Positions 1 through 8,081 of a stretch of 12,248 nucleotides of DNA are shown piece after piece. The first letter of the stretch is position 1. Each line of letters opens with the position of its first letter. Origin of the DNA: Nitrospirota bacterium (GTDB lineage Bacteria; Nitrospirota; Nitrospiria; Nitrospirales; Nitrospiraceae); contig JACRQB010000102.1 in assembly GCA_016222925.1 (NCBI GenBank), forward strand, positions 1 through 12,248, read 5' to 3'. The translations under genes were made by a program, and so were the position numbers. The notes below the pieces were generated by a model, which worked only from the letters and a program-made list of their open reading frames with translations, ran no database searches and had not been told where the DNA came from.

Positions 1-644
1 AGGCCGTAGCTGCAGGCATGGGCAGCGATGACTGTCACTCCTTCTTCCAGTGCCAGGCAGAGTCGATCGGGATCGCCGAGTGATTGATCCTTTCCGATCA
101 GACTAAATTCGTAGCCGACGTGGCTGAGAAACGGCAACTTCCTCTGGGCGAGTGTACGATAGAAAGATCTGTATCTCGGATCAGCCGGGTTGAAGTGCTG
201 GGCATTCGGCAAGACTTTGATCAGAACGGCCCCGGCATCGGCGCAGCGGTGAACCTCATCAATGGCATCTTCACGCTGCGGATTGATCGAAGGGCCGGCC
301 AAAAAAACATCGGGATGGGCCTGCACGGTTTTGAAGACGTAGTCATTGCTGACGAGAAAGTCTGTATGCTGGCGATTGAGCAGGCCTGTCTGATCGTAGA
401 ACCCGTCCATGCCGAGAAGCACCGCCTGCGAGACATGTTGGGAGGCGCCTAACTCCGTGAGGAGGTGATCCAGATATCGCTGATTGGCCTCTCGTGGTTC
501 TGTCGGTGAGAGATCATGCTTCCACAGCAGGAAGCGAAAGAGTGGACTTCGAAGGAGTTTGGGTGAGATGAAGCACCCATTGTCGCCATCCGGTAACGCC
601 GCAAGATGGACATGGCAATCGATGAGCGATTTGGTTGGCTTCAT
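1..644 (-). CDS. Amidohydrolase-2 family metal-dependent hydrolase, 3' end outside window
   Basis: Starts at the ATG whose first base is 644 and runs off the left edge after about 214 codons, with no stop. Near the N-terminus it has the metal-binding pattern D-C-H-V-H (His11, His13). Further on come an L-I-K-V-L-P segment (Lys143), S-H-V-G (His175) and A-A-H-A (His209), spaced as in TIM-barrel amidohydrolases of the PF04909 type, which hydrolyse or decarboxylate small substrates. No signal peptide or membrane segment is seen, so it should be cytoplasmic. Its start lies 26 bases after the stop of the Aas-type gene, so it is probably the last visible member of the same minus-strand transcription unit. 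No clear Shine-Dalgarno precedes the start, which fits coupling to the upstream gene. The substrate cannot be told from the sequence. The C-terminal part, with the last metal-binding Asp, is outside the window. Confidence 0.85.
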   Translation of the reverse strand, partial: MKPTKSLIDCHVHLAALPDGDNGCFISPKLLRSPLFRFLLWKHDLSPTEPREANQRYLDHLLTELGASQHVSQAVLLGMDGFYDQTGLLNRQHTDFLVSNDYVFKTVQAHPDVFLAGPSINPQREDAIDEVHRCADAGAVLIKVLPNAQHFNPADPRYRSFYRTLAQRKLPFLSHVGYEFSLIGKDQSLGDPDRLCLALEEGVTVIAAHACSYG

Positions 645-670
645 GGTCGGTTGCCATACGGAACGTTATC

Positions 671-3600
671 TTAGCCCTGAATCTCATCATGAGATGAAAG
701 GCATTCCACCGCAATGCGCTTTACACCGCGTAAGTCGAGCTTGCCGGTTCCAAGGACCGGCAACGCGTCAACCTTCACGAAGTGATGCCGAGATGGAATA
801 AAGAGGTTCGGTAAACCCATGGTCGAGAGTTTCGCAAGAATATCGGGAATTGCGGTGTTATCCACGGTGTGCAGGACGGCCAATCGCTCTCCCTTTTTCT
901 CGTCTGGCAGACCGGTCACGGCAAACACTTGCACATCGGCACCGGCGGCTTGCTGCAAGGCCTCCTCGACCTTTCCGTGCGGAACCATTTCCCCGCCGAT
1001 TTTAGAAAACCGAGACAGTCGGTCGGTGATGGTCAGGAATCCATCGTCATCCAACGCAGCAATGTCTCCTGTGATGTACCATCCATCCCGCATCACTTGG
1101 GCGGTCAAGTCTTCTCGGCCCAGATATCCGTTCATGACGTTCGGCCCTTTCACCAGCAACATGCCGGGTGTGCCTGACGGCAGGGGGAGGTACGTGTCGG
1201 GATCGACGATTTGGACCGACACACCAGGAAGAGGCTGGCCCACGGTTCCACGGCGTGAAGCCGGTTGGTAGTAGCCGGCTGCGCGAAAGTCCGGGCAATT
1301 CACGGCAATCACGGGGGCGCATTCTGTGACTCCGTAGCCTTCGATCGGTCCGACTCCGAACGTATCTTCGACCGCCTGAGCGAGACGGGTCGGAAGCTTT
1401 TCTGCGCCGGTGAGGATCACCCGTACCGAACTGAATTGTTCAGGGGTGCAACGGCGGGAATAGAGCTGTAAGAACGTCGGTGTTGTGACGAGGAAGGTGA
1501 TGCGATATTTTCTGATCAGTTCGCCGATGGCCGCCACGTCAAGCGGCGACGGATGAAAGATCATCGGTGCGTTGTTGAACATGACGAACCAGAACACCAT
1601 GTATCCGAACGAATGGAAGAAGGGTAAGATACCGAGGACTCGTTCATCTTGATACAGGTGGAGCATCTGTGTCGCACCCTGGCAATTGGAGTCGACGCTG
1701 AAGTGCGAAAGCATAACGCCTTTGGGTTCGCCGGTGCTGCCGCTGCTAAAGATGATCGTGGCCAGGCTGTCCGGGGTGAGCGGGGTCGTCTGCCCGCAGG
1801 TTCGTTCGATGACGCGGCATGGGGCGAAGAGGGCCAGCGCTGCAGCCGTGATTTTCTGTCCTGTGCTGATGGTCTTGGCCACGTCTTCGAGCCAGATCAC
1901 CGACGGCCCGTCAGGCAATTCCAGTTTGGCTTTCTCGATGAACGTACGGCTCGTGACGATTGTGCGCAGCTCGGCAAGATGGACAGCCGCCTCCAATCCT
2001 GACTTTCCTACTGTGTAGTTCAGGTTCACGATCGTCTTCCCACAGAGCGGAGCGGCCACGTTCACGAGCGCACCGGCGACAGTCGGTGGCAGCAGCACGC
2101 CCACCTGGTCTTGTCCCTCCCAATAGGGTCTGAGCGTTCTGGCCAAAACGATTGATCCGATCAGGGCCTGGAGGGCCGAGACTCGCGGACGGTTCTGGTC
2201 GGCCATAGCAAAGCGGAACGGATAGCGTCGCATCGAGCGAATGAATTCACGATGGAGTGGCTGGCGATGTGATTTCCGGAGTTGCCAGGCCGCTTCGCCG
2301 AGCGCTCGGATCTTCCCGCGCAGCTCATGAGTCGTCGTACTTGGCGGTAGCGGTGTGCCGAACGAGACGGTGACAGGATAAGGAAGATGTTCCGGTATCT
2401 TCCAGAGAAAGCGCCTGCGATTGAAGCTAAAGATGCTGCCCCACACACGGTCGAGGTGGACTGGAATGATGGGGGCCGTTCGTCCCTTCACGACCCGTTC
2501 GAAACCCCGTCGAAACGGCAACAGTGTGCCGGTGCGCGTGATCTGGCCTTCAGGAAAAATGCAAACGAGTTCTCCCTTGTCGATGGCGGCACCGGCCTCG
2601 CGGAGCGCCCGTAAGATCACTCGCAAGTCCCCATGCGAGGAAATGGGAATGACACCGAGTGCCTTCATGAAGGGTTTGAAGATCGGCTGTTCGGCATACT
2701 GAGCGTCGACGACAAAACGCACGGGACGATCTACGCTGGCGATCAGGAGAAGGCCGTCGATAAAGGAGACGTGATTGGGGACGAGGAGTGCGCCGCCGGA
2801 TTTCGGCACATGAGTCTCGCCGACGATGCGGAGACGATACAGGGTATTGGTGAGGACGACCAGCACCAAGCGAAGCAATGTATCGGGCAACAGCCAGAGG
2901 GCCCATGCGATACCGGCCAGGGTCATGACGGCGGCAACCAAGAAAATGCCGGTCGTCGAGACACCGACATTGGCGAGGGACCCTCCGGCCAGTGACCCCA
3001 GCAAGATACCGGTGAAGACACAGGTGTTGGAGAACGAAATGACGGCGCCGCGCCGATCGGGTGGGGATTTCCATTGGAGAATGGCGTTCAACGGAACAAA
3101 GATGAACGAACTGGAAATGCCCAGAGCAACCATCATGAGAAACGTTCCGGACAACGGCGGTGTCAGGGCGCCGAGTAAGAGTAAGGTGAGAAAGACACCG
3201 ATAGCGCCTAAGGGAATCAGCCCGTACTCTACGCGGTTCTTGGAAATCCGTCCGACCAGCAGCGCGCCGATGCCGATGCCCACCGACAAGACGGTCAGCG
3301 GAAGGCCAGACATCGCATCGGATAGATGTAAGACGGCCTTTGCATAAACGAGCAGGTTTTGACTGAACAGGCTCGCCACCGTCCAGAAGAGGATTTCCAT
3401 AGGAATGGCCATGCGCAGCATCCGTTCGGACTGAATCGCCGCCCAAGCGCCTCGGATGGTGGCTTTTATGCCGCCGGCTGCGCGGGCTGGGGATACCCGT
3501 GGAATGCCAAAGGCGGTCGCGAGACCGATGATAGACAGGACCGTCAAGGTGAACGGCGCGAGCCACGTGTGATCCCCGGCCATCTGCAGGAGAAAGCCTC

Positions 3601-4123
3601 CGGCAGCGGTTCCCGTCAGGATTGCCGCGAAGGTCCACATTTCCAACAACCCGTTGCCGGCGGCGAGCCGTTCATGTGGGACTAATTCAGGAAGAATGCC
3701 GTACTTTGATGGGCTAAAGAGTGCGCTATGCACGCCCATGCCGCATAAGACGATCAACGGGAAGACTCCTCCAGCTGGATTCAGCCAGAGGGCGGCGGTG
3801 CCGGCGGCCATGAGAAAAACCTCGACGACTTTGATCGAGATGATGACCGTCCGCTTACTGACGCGATCGGCCAGTGTGCCTCCGACAAGAGACAAGAGCA
3901 TCAACGGCAGCGTGAAAATGACGAATGCCATGGCCGTTTGTGTCTGGGCAACGGTCTCCACTTCGGGGCCTGGGGCTATGCCGACAGTGGCTTGCCGTAT
4001 CGCGAGCAAAGCGACCATCAGCTTCCAGGCGTTGTCGTTGAATGCCCCGCAGAATTGCGCAATCAGGAGGCTGCGAAGGGGATGGGAGAAAGATTGGGGT
4101 TCAGGCCCGGCCGAGGTGATCAT
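671..4123 (-). CDS. aas: Three-part Aas-type protein: MFS lysophospholipid transporter / PlsC acyltransferase / acyl-ACP synthetase
   Basis: This 1150-residue inner-membrane protein joins three activities of lysophospholipid recycling. Residues about 15-425 are an MFS transporter of the LplT type: many hydrophobic helices and a typical loop 2-3 motif, G-G-x-L-A-D-R-x-S-K-R, around 81-91. Residues about 430-620 are a PlsC-like acyltransferase with the HX4D motif (His451, Asp456) and F-P-E-G-Q from 523. Residues about 640-1145 are an AMP-forming acyl-ACP/acyl-CoA ligase: Ser/Thr/Gly-rich P-loop at 793-802, Y-G-V-T-E at 930-934, G-D at 1019-1020, and the likely catalytic Lys1128 in G-T-G-K-L-D. 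The expected role is to flip lysophospholipid inward and re-acylate it with an activated fatty acid. In E. coli LplT and Aas are separate; fused forms are known in other bacteria. All catalytic motifs look intact. It follows the MutS-like gene after 23 bases, with no clear Shine-Dalgarno. Confidence 0.93.
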   Translation of the reverse strand: MITSAGPEPQSFSHPLRSLLIAQFCGAFNDNAWKLMVALLAIRQATVGIAPGPEVETVAQTQTAMAFVIFTLPLMLLSLVGGTLADRVSKRTVIISIKVVEVFLMAAGTAALWLNPAGGVFPLIVLCGMGVHSALFSPSKYGILPELVPHERLAAGNGLLEMWTFAAILTGTAAGGFLLQMAGDHTWLAPFTLTVLSIIGLATAFGIPRVSPARAAGGIKATIRGAWAAIQSERMLRMAIPMEILFWTVASLFSQNLLVYAKAVLHLSDAMSGLPLTVLSVGIGIGALLVGRISKNRVEYGLIPLGAIGVFLTLLLLGALTPPLSGTFLMMVALGISSSFIFVPLNAILQWKSPPDRRGAVISFSNTCVFTGILLGSLAGGSLANVGVSTTGIFLVAAVMTLAGIAWALWLLPDTLLRLVLVVLTNTLYRLRIVGETHVPKSGGALLVPNHVSFIDGLLLIASVDRPVRFVVDAQYAEQPIFKPFMKALGVIPISSHGDLRVILRALREAGAAIDKGELVCIFPEGQITRTGTLLPFRRGFERVVKGRTAPIIPVHLDRVWGSIFSFNRRRFLWKIPEHLPYPVTVSFGTPLPPSTTTHELRGKIRALGEAAWQLRKSHRQPLHREFIRSMRRYPFRFAMADQNRPRVSALQALIGSIVLARTLRPYWEGQDQVGVLLPPTVAGALVNVAAPLCGKTIVNLNYTVGKSGLEAAVHLAELRTIVTSRTFIEKAKLELPDGPSVIWLEDVAKTISTGQKITAAALALFAPCRVIERTCGQTTPLTPDSLATIIFSSGSTGEPKGVMLSHFSVDSNCQGATQMLHLYQDERVLGILPFFHSFGYMVFWFVMFNNAPMIFHPSPLDVAAIGELIRKYRITFLVTTPTFLQLYSRRCTPEQFSSVRVILTGAEKLPTRLAQAVEDTFGVGPIEGYGVTECAPVIAVNCPDFRAAGYYQPASRRGTVGQPLPGVSVQIVDPDTYLPLPSGTPGMLLVKGPNVMNGYLGREDLTAQVMRDGWYITGDIAALDDDGFLTITDRLSRFSKIGGEMVPHGKVEEALQQAAGADVQVFAVTGLPDEKKGERLAVLHTVDNTAIPDILAKLSTMGLPNLFIPSRHHFVKVDALPVLGTGKLDLRGVKRIAVECLSSHDEIQG

Positions 4124-4146
4124 CCGTGAGAGGTATTGTGCCTGAT

Positions 4147-5787
4147 TTAAGGAGCCGGGGGAATAGGCAATCCTTCCAGCTCCATAATCCGCAGGGCGTT
4201 TGTTGTGGGGCAGGGGCCCGGTCTGACTCGGTAATCAAACTCCAGTGCGCCGGCCGAGACAGTTTCCTGAAAGTGAGCATTGAGCAAGCCGGGGACGGCT
4301 GGCTCCAGATCTGCTAGCTCCAGATCATGGGTGCTCACAAGGCCGAAGCCGTGTCCTTGCGACAGTGCGGTGATGTAGGCACGGCTGCCGATGAGCCTCT
4401 CTCGATTATTGGTACCCTTGAAGATCTCGTCGATCAGGAACAGCACCGGTGGTACGGCGCGTTCCTTGGTGGCATCGAGAATGGTCTTCAGTCGTTTGAC
4501 TTCAGCGTAGAAAAACGACAGGCCGGCGTCGAGTGAATCATCGACACGAATGCAGCAGGCCAGGCGGCTCCAGGTCCATGTAAACGACTGTGCGCAGACC
4601 GGCCCTCCGGCTTGCGCCAGGCAGAGATTGATGCCGATCGTTCGCAGGAACGTACTTTTGCCCGACATATTCGAGCCCGTGATCAGGTGGATCGAGCCGA
4701 GTCCGATTAGACCGACATCGTTTGCGATACGGCTCTTCGCAGGGAGGAGTGGATGGCCAAGATGAGTGGCCTGCAGAACGGCTGCTGTGCCGTTCTGCTC
4801 ACCGGTTGAGATAATGGGCGTTGGCCATGCGTAATCGGGATGGAGATAGGCAAAGGTCGCCAGAGCCGATGCCGCTTCGACTTCTGCCAGGCAGTCCAGC
4901 CACTGCGGGAGAGCATGCTTGATCTCGCGCTGCGTGTGAATCAGTTGTCGAGTGAACCACAGATCCCAGGGGCACAATGCGTTGACGGCCAGATGGACGA
5001 GGGGGTGTGCCTTGATGCTGATCGCATGAAGCGTCCGTGCGGCCTGCTTGAGATGCAGGGTGGGACTGGCTCCGCCTATCAGATTCGCACAGACCGAGGC
5101 GAGGGCGGTGCCTTGTCGCTGAGCCTGACGCTCTAGGTAGCCCAGGACGATGGCAAGCCGTTCGGTTTCATGGTGCAGGCCGACCGCATGTTCCAGGAGC
5201 TCTTCCCCTTGATCGGTCATGAAGTAGATCAGTGCATATGCCGCGAACGAAAACATCCAATACCCAGGGAGCTGACCGAACAATGTGGCCGATGCGAGGC
5301 CGATCGTGGTGAAGGCGAAGAGGCTCTGGATGACCAGCAGCACATTCAGGTTGGGCAGACCGGCTGGGTGTTCAAGCACTGCGGCCAGCCGCTTGCCGTT
5401 GATTTCCTGCTCTCCTGTCAGTCTGGCCTCAAGGGTCAAGCGATCGCGAAACAAAGAACGAGGCGCCAGTTCCTTCACCAACGACTGCCGTGTTTGCCAC
5501 TGTGAAGGGGGAGGGGGTTGGTTCAGCAACCAGCTGTGCAAGCGCTCTCGGCCATGGTCCGAGACGGTGGTGTCGAGGAGATGCGCCAAGGAATGAGTTC
5601 CAAAGAGATCGAGGTCGATGGCGTAGGGGTGAGATGTCGGAGCTTCGCCGGGTCTTGGCGGAATGGCCGCCCAATCCAAGGCGATGCGCGCAAGCTGGGC
5701 CAGCTTGATCTGTTTCCACTGCTGAAGCCGATGAATCCAGGTTTCCACCCTGTTATGATACGCGGCCACGGCGATGAAGGCGGCCAA
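4147..5787 (-). CDS. MutS-like ATPase (MutS domain V) with membrane segments; start uncertain
   Basis: The C-terminal third is a MutS-type ATPase: Walker A G-S-N-M-S-G-K-S-T at 371-379, the D-D-S-L-x-x-G-x-S-x-F segment around 416-426, Walker B V-L-F-L-I-D-E-I-F-K-G-T-N at 448-460 and S-T-H-D at 485-488. Residues about 147-190 hold two hydrophobic stretches that could be membrane helices, which true mismatch-repair MutS lacks. The mismatch-recognition N-terminal domain is absent, so I would not call it MutS proper; it belongs to the MutS-related membrane proteins of unknown job. The start used is TTG at 5787, in frame with the body but without a Shine-Dalgarno and in the middle of a hydrophobic segment. 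GTG at 5769 is another option. The true N-terminus probably lies upstream in another frame (see 5756-5872). It appears to head a transcription unit with the Aas-type and amidohydrolase genes. Confidence 0.85.
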   Translation of the reverse strand: MAAFIAVAAYHNRVETWIHRLQQWKQIKLAQLARIALDWAAIPPRPGEAPTSHPYAIDLDLFGTHSLAHLLDTTVSDHGRERLHSWLLNQPPPPSQWQTRQSLVKELAPRSLFRDRLTLEARLTGEQEINGKRLAAVLEHPAGLPNLNVLLVIQSLFAFTTIGLASATLFGQLPGYWMFSFAAYALIYFMTDQGEELLEHAVGLHHETERLAIVLGYLERQAQRQGTALASVCANLIGGASPTLHLKQAARTLHAISIKAHPLVHLAVNALCPWDLWFTRQLIHTQREIKHALPQWLDCLAEVEAASALATFAYLHPDYAWPTPIISTGEQNGTAAVLQATHLGHPLLPAKSRIANDVGLIGLGSIHLITGSNMSGKSTFLRTIGINLCLAQAGGPVCAQSFTWTWSRLACCIRVDDSLDAGLSFFYAEVKRLKTILDATKERAVPPVLFLIDEIFKGTNNRERLIGSRAYITALSQGHGFGLVSTHDLELADLEPAVPGLLNAHFQETVSAGALEFDYRVRPGPCPTTNALRIMELEGLPIPPAP

Positions 5788-5872
5788 GAATAGGCCGAGG
5801 GGTGCTTTGAGCGATCAGGCGATCTGTTCGTCGGACCGCCGTTTCGAGCTGGACCGTGCGGGAGCGTGCCAT
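5756..5872 (-). other. Likely frameshifted N-terminal coding stretch of the MutS-like gene
   Basis: An ATG at 5872, preceded by an AAGG about 9 bases upstream, opens a 39-codon reading frame rich in Arg and Thr that ends at TAA 5755-5753. The frame of the MutS-like gene is one base off and is open upstream only to a TGA at 5817-5815. Joining the first about 20 codons of this ATG frame to the MutS frame would give a charged N-terminal helix followed by one hydrophobic segment (L-G-L-F-L-A-A-F-I-A-V-A-A) and then the known body. As I recall, related membrane MutS-like proteins have that plan. One extra base between about 5756 and 5814 would explain the break. Alternatively the gene really starts at TTG 5787 and this stretch is only leader. 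Confidence 0.4.
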
Positions 5873-5964
5873 AACAGGCGACCTTACTGGGAACGGACGT
5901 GGGACGTCAAATCATGATGCCTCTCCGGCGGGGCGCGACAGGTGTTGCCAATCACGAGTGATCA

Positions 5965-6846
5965 ATGACGATGCCGAAAGACTGGGTTGATATCTGTATC
6001 CAGGAACGCCTCGATGCCGGCGAGTTATTGAGCAGGCTCAATGATGCTGCTGTTCAGGGCGCCTGGGAGGACGAGGGCGTGGTCCATCTCTATTGGGCGG
6101 AAGATCAATGGAATGAGGGTAAGCTGGTTTCGGTACAGTCGGTTCTGGCAGATCTCGTACCGTCGAGTCGTGTGATCCCTCTCTCGGTGCAGCGAGTGCC
6201 CTCTCAGGATTGGAATGAGGCCTGGACTCGTTCAGTGAAGCCGCTTCGCATCGGTCGATTGGTGATTCGTCCGAGCTGGGAGCCGGTCGTGTTAGGGCCA
6301 CAGGACATCGAGATCGTGCTGGACCCGAAGCAAGCCTTCGGCACCGGCCACCATGCGACGACACGTCTGTTGCTGGAGTGGCTGCAAACAGATATTCGAG
6401 GGGGTGAACATATTTTGGATGTGGGGACTGGGAGCGCGATCCTGGCGATGGCTGCGGTCAAGCTGGGCGCAACCTCCGCCATTGGAGTCGAGATTGATTC
6501 TGTTGCGGTCGATTGCGCGAGTGAATATGTCGTGCAAAATGGATTGAATGATCGGATCGAGATTGTGTGCGGCACGTTGGCTGATCTGCCACAAGGGAGT
6601 GGGACAACTGCTGATCTGGTACTTGCCAATCTCGATCGGCAGACGGTCTTGGACCTCGCTGATGGTTTGGTCTGTTGTGCGCTGCGCGGGGCGAGCCTCA
6701 TGGTCTCCGGCATTCTGATCGAGCAACAAACTGAGATCGTGGATCGGTTGTCCAGTCTTGGCCTCGCGTGTGTGGAACGGCGAGAAGAAGAGGGTTGGGT
6801 GGCGATGAAATTCCTCAGGCCGGAATCCTGCGATGAAGAGATTTAG
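5965..6846 (+). CDS. prmA: Ribosomal protein L11 methyltransferase PrmA
   Basis: Cytoplasmic SAM-dependent methyltransferase expected to trimethylate ribosomal protein L11. At 293 residues it has the usual family length. The N-terminal part is the L11-recognition domain, with the typical Q-D-W-N-E-A-W at 81-87. The linker and catalytic part carry F-G-T-G-H-H at 125-130, SAM-binding motif I D-V-G-T-G-S-A-I-L at 152-160, the motif II acid G-V-E-I-D around 174-178, A-N-L at 221-223 (the N-(I/L)-L position of PrmA) and S-G-I-L at 248-251. Motif I usually reads G-C-G-S-G; here it is G-T-G-S-A, a mild deviation. I use ATG 5965; a second ATG two codons later is equally possible, and the Shine-Dalgarno is weak. 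The next gene starts 2 bases after its stop, so the pair is likely translationally coupled. Confidence 0.95.
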   Translation: MTMPKDWVDICIQERLDAGELLSRLNDAAVQGAWEDEGVVHLYWAEDQWNEGKLVSVQSVLADLVPSSRVIPLSVQRVPSQDWNEAWTRSVKPLRIGRLVIRPSWEPVVLGPQDIEIVLDPKQAFGTGHHATTRLLLEWLQTDIRGGEHILDVGTGSAILAMAAVKLGATSAIGVEIDSVAVDCASEYVVQNGLNDRIEIVCGTLADLPQGSGTTADLVLANLDRQTVLDLADGLVCCALRGASLMVSGILIEQQTEIVDRLSSLGLACVERREEEGWVAMKFLRPESCDEEI

Positions 6847-6848
6847 CG

Positions 6849-7562
6849 ATGTCTAACAGACCGCCCTATCCGTATGTGCATCAGATCAGCGTGTCCGATG
6901 GTGGGGTTCCAAAGCTTCCGGTGTTGGAAGCGACGGTGAGTGACAAAGGAGTAGATGGCGATCGCCAGCGCAATCTCAAGTTCCACGGCGGCCCGGACCG
7001 TGCTGTCTGCTTGTATTCGCTTGAACTGATTATGCGGCTTCAGGATGAAGGCCATCCGATTGATCCCGGATCCTCTGGAGAAAATCTTACCGTGTCAGGA
7101 TTGGACTGGGACCAGGTGCGTCCCGGCGTCAGGTTAACCATCGGCCCGGAGGTCCAACTCGAGGTGACGAGCTATCTAAGGGGAGTGTCAATGGACCGAG
7201 TACTCGAACCAGAACTCATGGATGATCCGAAGCAAGCAGATGCATACGCATCTGCCGATTTTGCGGAAGAGAATCAGGGATTTGTCGATCGCTTTAAAGA
7301 ATACTTTCCAGAGTTTTCGCAGGGGCGGGTTCTGGATCTGGGCTGCGGTCCTGGCGACATTCCGATTCGATTTGCCACACTCTATCCGGCCTGCCATATC
7401 ATTGGGGTCGATGCCTCGGCGCCGATGATTCAGTTGGGTGAACAGGCAGTGAAGCAGGCCGGATTGGCAGACCGGATTACGTTGCGTTGCGAACGATATG
7501 AAGAGGTTGCCGGTGCCAGAATTGTCGATGCCGCGATCTCTAACAGCCTGCACCGAAGATGA
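6849..7562 (+). CDS. Chimeric reading frame: truncated MOSC-domain protein fused to truncated methyltransferase
   Basis: One 237-codon frame covers parts of two unrelated genes. Residues 1-109 are the start of a MOSC-domain protein, the sulfur-carrier fold of molybdenum-cofactor sulfurases: V-S-D-K-G-V-D-G-D at 30-38, K-F-H-G-G-P-D-R-A-V at 44-53, S-G-E-N-L at 76-80 and L-E-V-T-S-Y at 104-109. In the family the last stretch is followed by a conserved Pro-Cys and about 45 more residues. Here it stops at the Tyr and continues as L-R-G-V-S, which is the translated ribosome binding site of the next gene, then as a methyltransferase from Met115. The conserved Cys is therefore missing and the MOSC part is probably non-functional. 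The frame ends early because the methyltransferase has an internal deletion with a frameshift. It begins 2 bases after prmA stops. The open frame is certain; expression as a fusion is doubtful. Confidence 0.7.
   Translation: MSNRPPYPYVHQISVSDGGVPKLPVLEATVSDKGVDGDRQRNLKFHGGPDRAVCLYSLELIMRLQDEGHPIDPGSSGENLTVSGLDWDQVRPGVRLTIGPEVQLEVTSYLRGVSMDRVLEPELMDDPKQADAYASADFAEENQGFVDRFKEYFPEFSQGRVLDLGCGPGDIPIRFATLYPACHIIGVDASAPMIQLGEQAVKQAGLADRITLRCERYEEVAGARIVDAAISNSLHRR
7178..7185 (+). promoter_or_regulatory. Strong Shine-Dalgarno of the methyltransferase, now inside the MOSC frame
   Basis: AAGGGGAG lies 5 bases before ATG 7191. It is a near-ideal ribosome binding site and marks the original start of the methyltransferase gene. 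It also places the recombination junction with the MOSC gene at about 7172-7178. Confidence 0.7.
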
Positions 7563-7656
7563 GATCGGCTCGCAGCTAGCCCGTATGAATCTCACCCGAT
7601 TGTTGATCGATATTCCCGATGACCGGCATTGGGTGGTTGGCGGAATTATTTATTGA
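7191..7656 (+). pseudogene. Class I SAM-dependent methyltransferase with internal deletion and frameshift
   Basis: The N-terminal part begins M-D-R-V-L-E-P-E-L-M, a start I recognise from a family of small class I methyltransferases. Counting from this Met, it has SAM motif I V-L-D-L-G-C-G-P-G-D at 47-56, G-V-D-A-S at 72-76 and D-A-A-I-S-N-S-L near 113-120. Family members then continue for about 90 residues. Here the sequence jumps at about 7550 directly into what looks like the family C-terminus (T-E-D-E-I-G ... D-D-R-H-W-V-V), read in the +1 frame from 7552 to the TGA at 7654-7656. In the original frame a TGA follows at 7560-7562. The core strands after motif II are gone, so the enzyme should be inactive. 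The same C-terminal tail occurs again at 8444-8548. Assigning the tail to this family is from memory of the D-R-H-W ending and is less sure than the N-terminus. Confidence 0.65.
7552..7656 (+). repeat. Copy 1 of duplicated methyltransferase C-terminal tail (35 codons including stop)
   Basis: This 105-base block matches 8444-8548 without gaps. By eye there are about 19 differences, of which about 17 are silent and 2 change a residue (Ser/Thr, Gln/Arg). Both copies end in TGA and are followed closely by a lipoprotein gene copy, so the duplicated unit was tail plus lipoprotein. Confidence 0.85.
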
Positions 7657-7679
7657 GTGGAGGCTGAAAAGGAAGTGAG

Positions 7680-8036
7680 ATGCGAAGGATTATGTGTTTG
7701 AACACTATCTCAGGACGATTCCGTGATCACCTCACCGCATTTGCTCTATTAGCGTTGAGTGTCACAATCCCGGTTGGGTGCAACAATCGTGAGGCCATTC
7801 TCGTGATTGAGAAACCAACGGAAGTCCACAGCATGGACCAGGTCCCTCCTTCTCCTGACAATGCCGTTGCCGGCGTTCAGCCAGGTCATGTCATCGTCAC
7901 GCTGGCGGCAGGTGAAACGGCAAGAACCGTTGGCGTCTATCAGGGCAAGGACTTTGACGCGTTCCAAGTCAAGCTGTCAGACGGCACCGAGGGGCTGATC
8001 CTCGCTGGGGATACTTTCAAAGTCGTGTCACGGTGA
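7680..8036 (+). CDS. Small secreted protein, probable lipoprotein with SH3-like C-terminal part (copy 1, intact)
   Basis: 118 residues. A basic N-terminus is followed by a hydrophobic segment (about 19-32) ending in P-V-G-C with Cys34. This resembles a lipoprotein signal peptide, though the -3 residue is Pro, so lipidation is likely but not certain. The mature part ends in G-H-V-I-V-T-L-A-A-G-E-T-A-R-T-V-G-V-Y and then D-G-T-E-G-L-I-L-A-G-D-T-F-K-V-V, a pattern like small beta-barrel (bacterial SH3-like) domains. Function is unknown. A good Shine-Dalgarno (AAAAGGAAG, 7667-7675) lies 4 bases before the ATG. A diverged second copy with a nonsense mutation lies at 8556-8909. Confidence 0.8.
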   Translation: MRRIMCLNTISGRFRDHLTAFALLALSVTIPVGCNNREAILVIEKPTEVHSMDQVPPSPDNAVAGVQPGHVIVTLAAGETARTVGVYQGKDFDAFQVKLSDGTEGLILAGDTFKVVSR

Positions 8037-8081
8037 GGCATGTGAGTGCGAGGAAAGCAACTCCAAAAGAAAGGGAACAGT

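Noticed and set aside
2550..3638. Long minus-strand frame of 362 codons
   Set aside because: It lies inside the Aas-type gene in another frame. Its Arg/His-rich composition is that of a high-GC shadow frame, while the 1150-residue frame has complete domain motifs.
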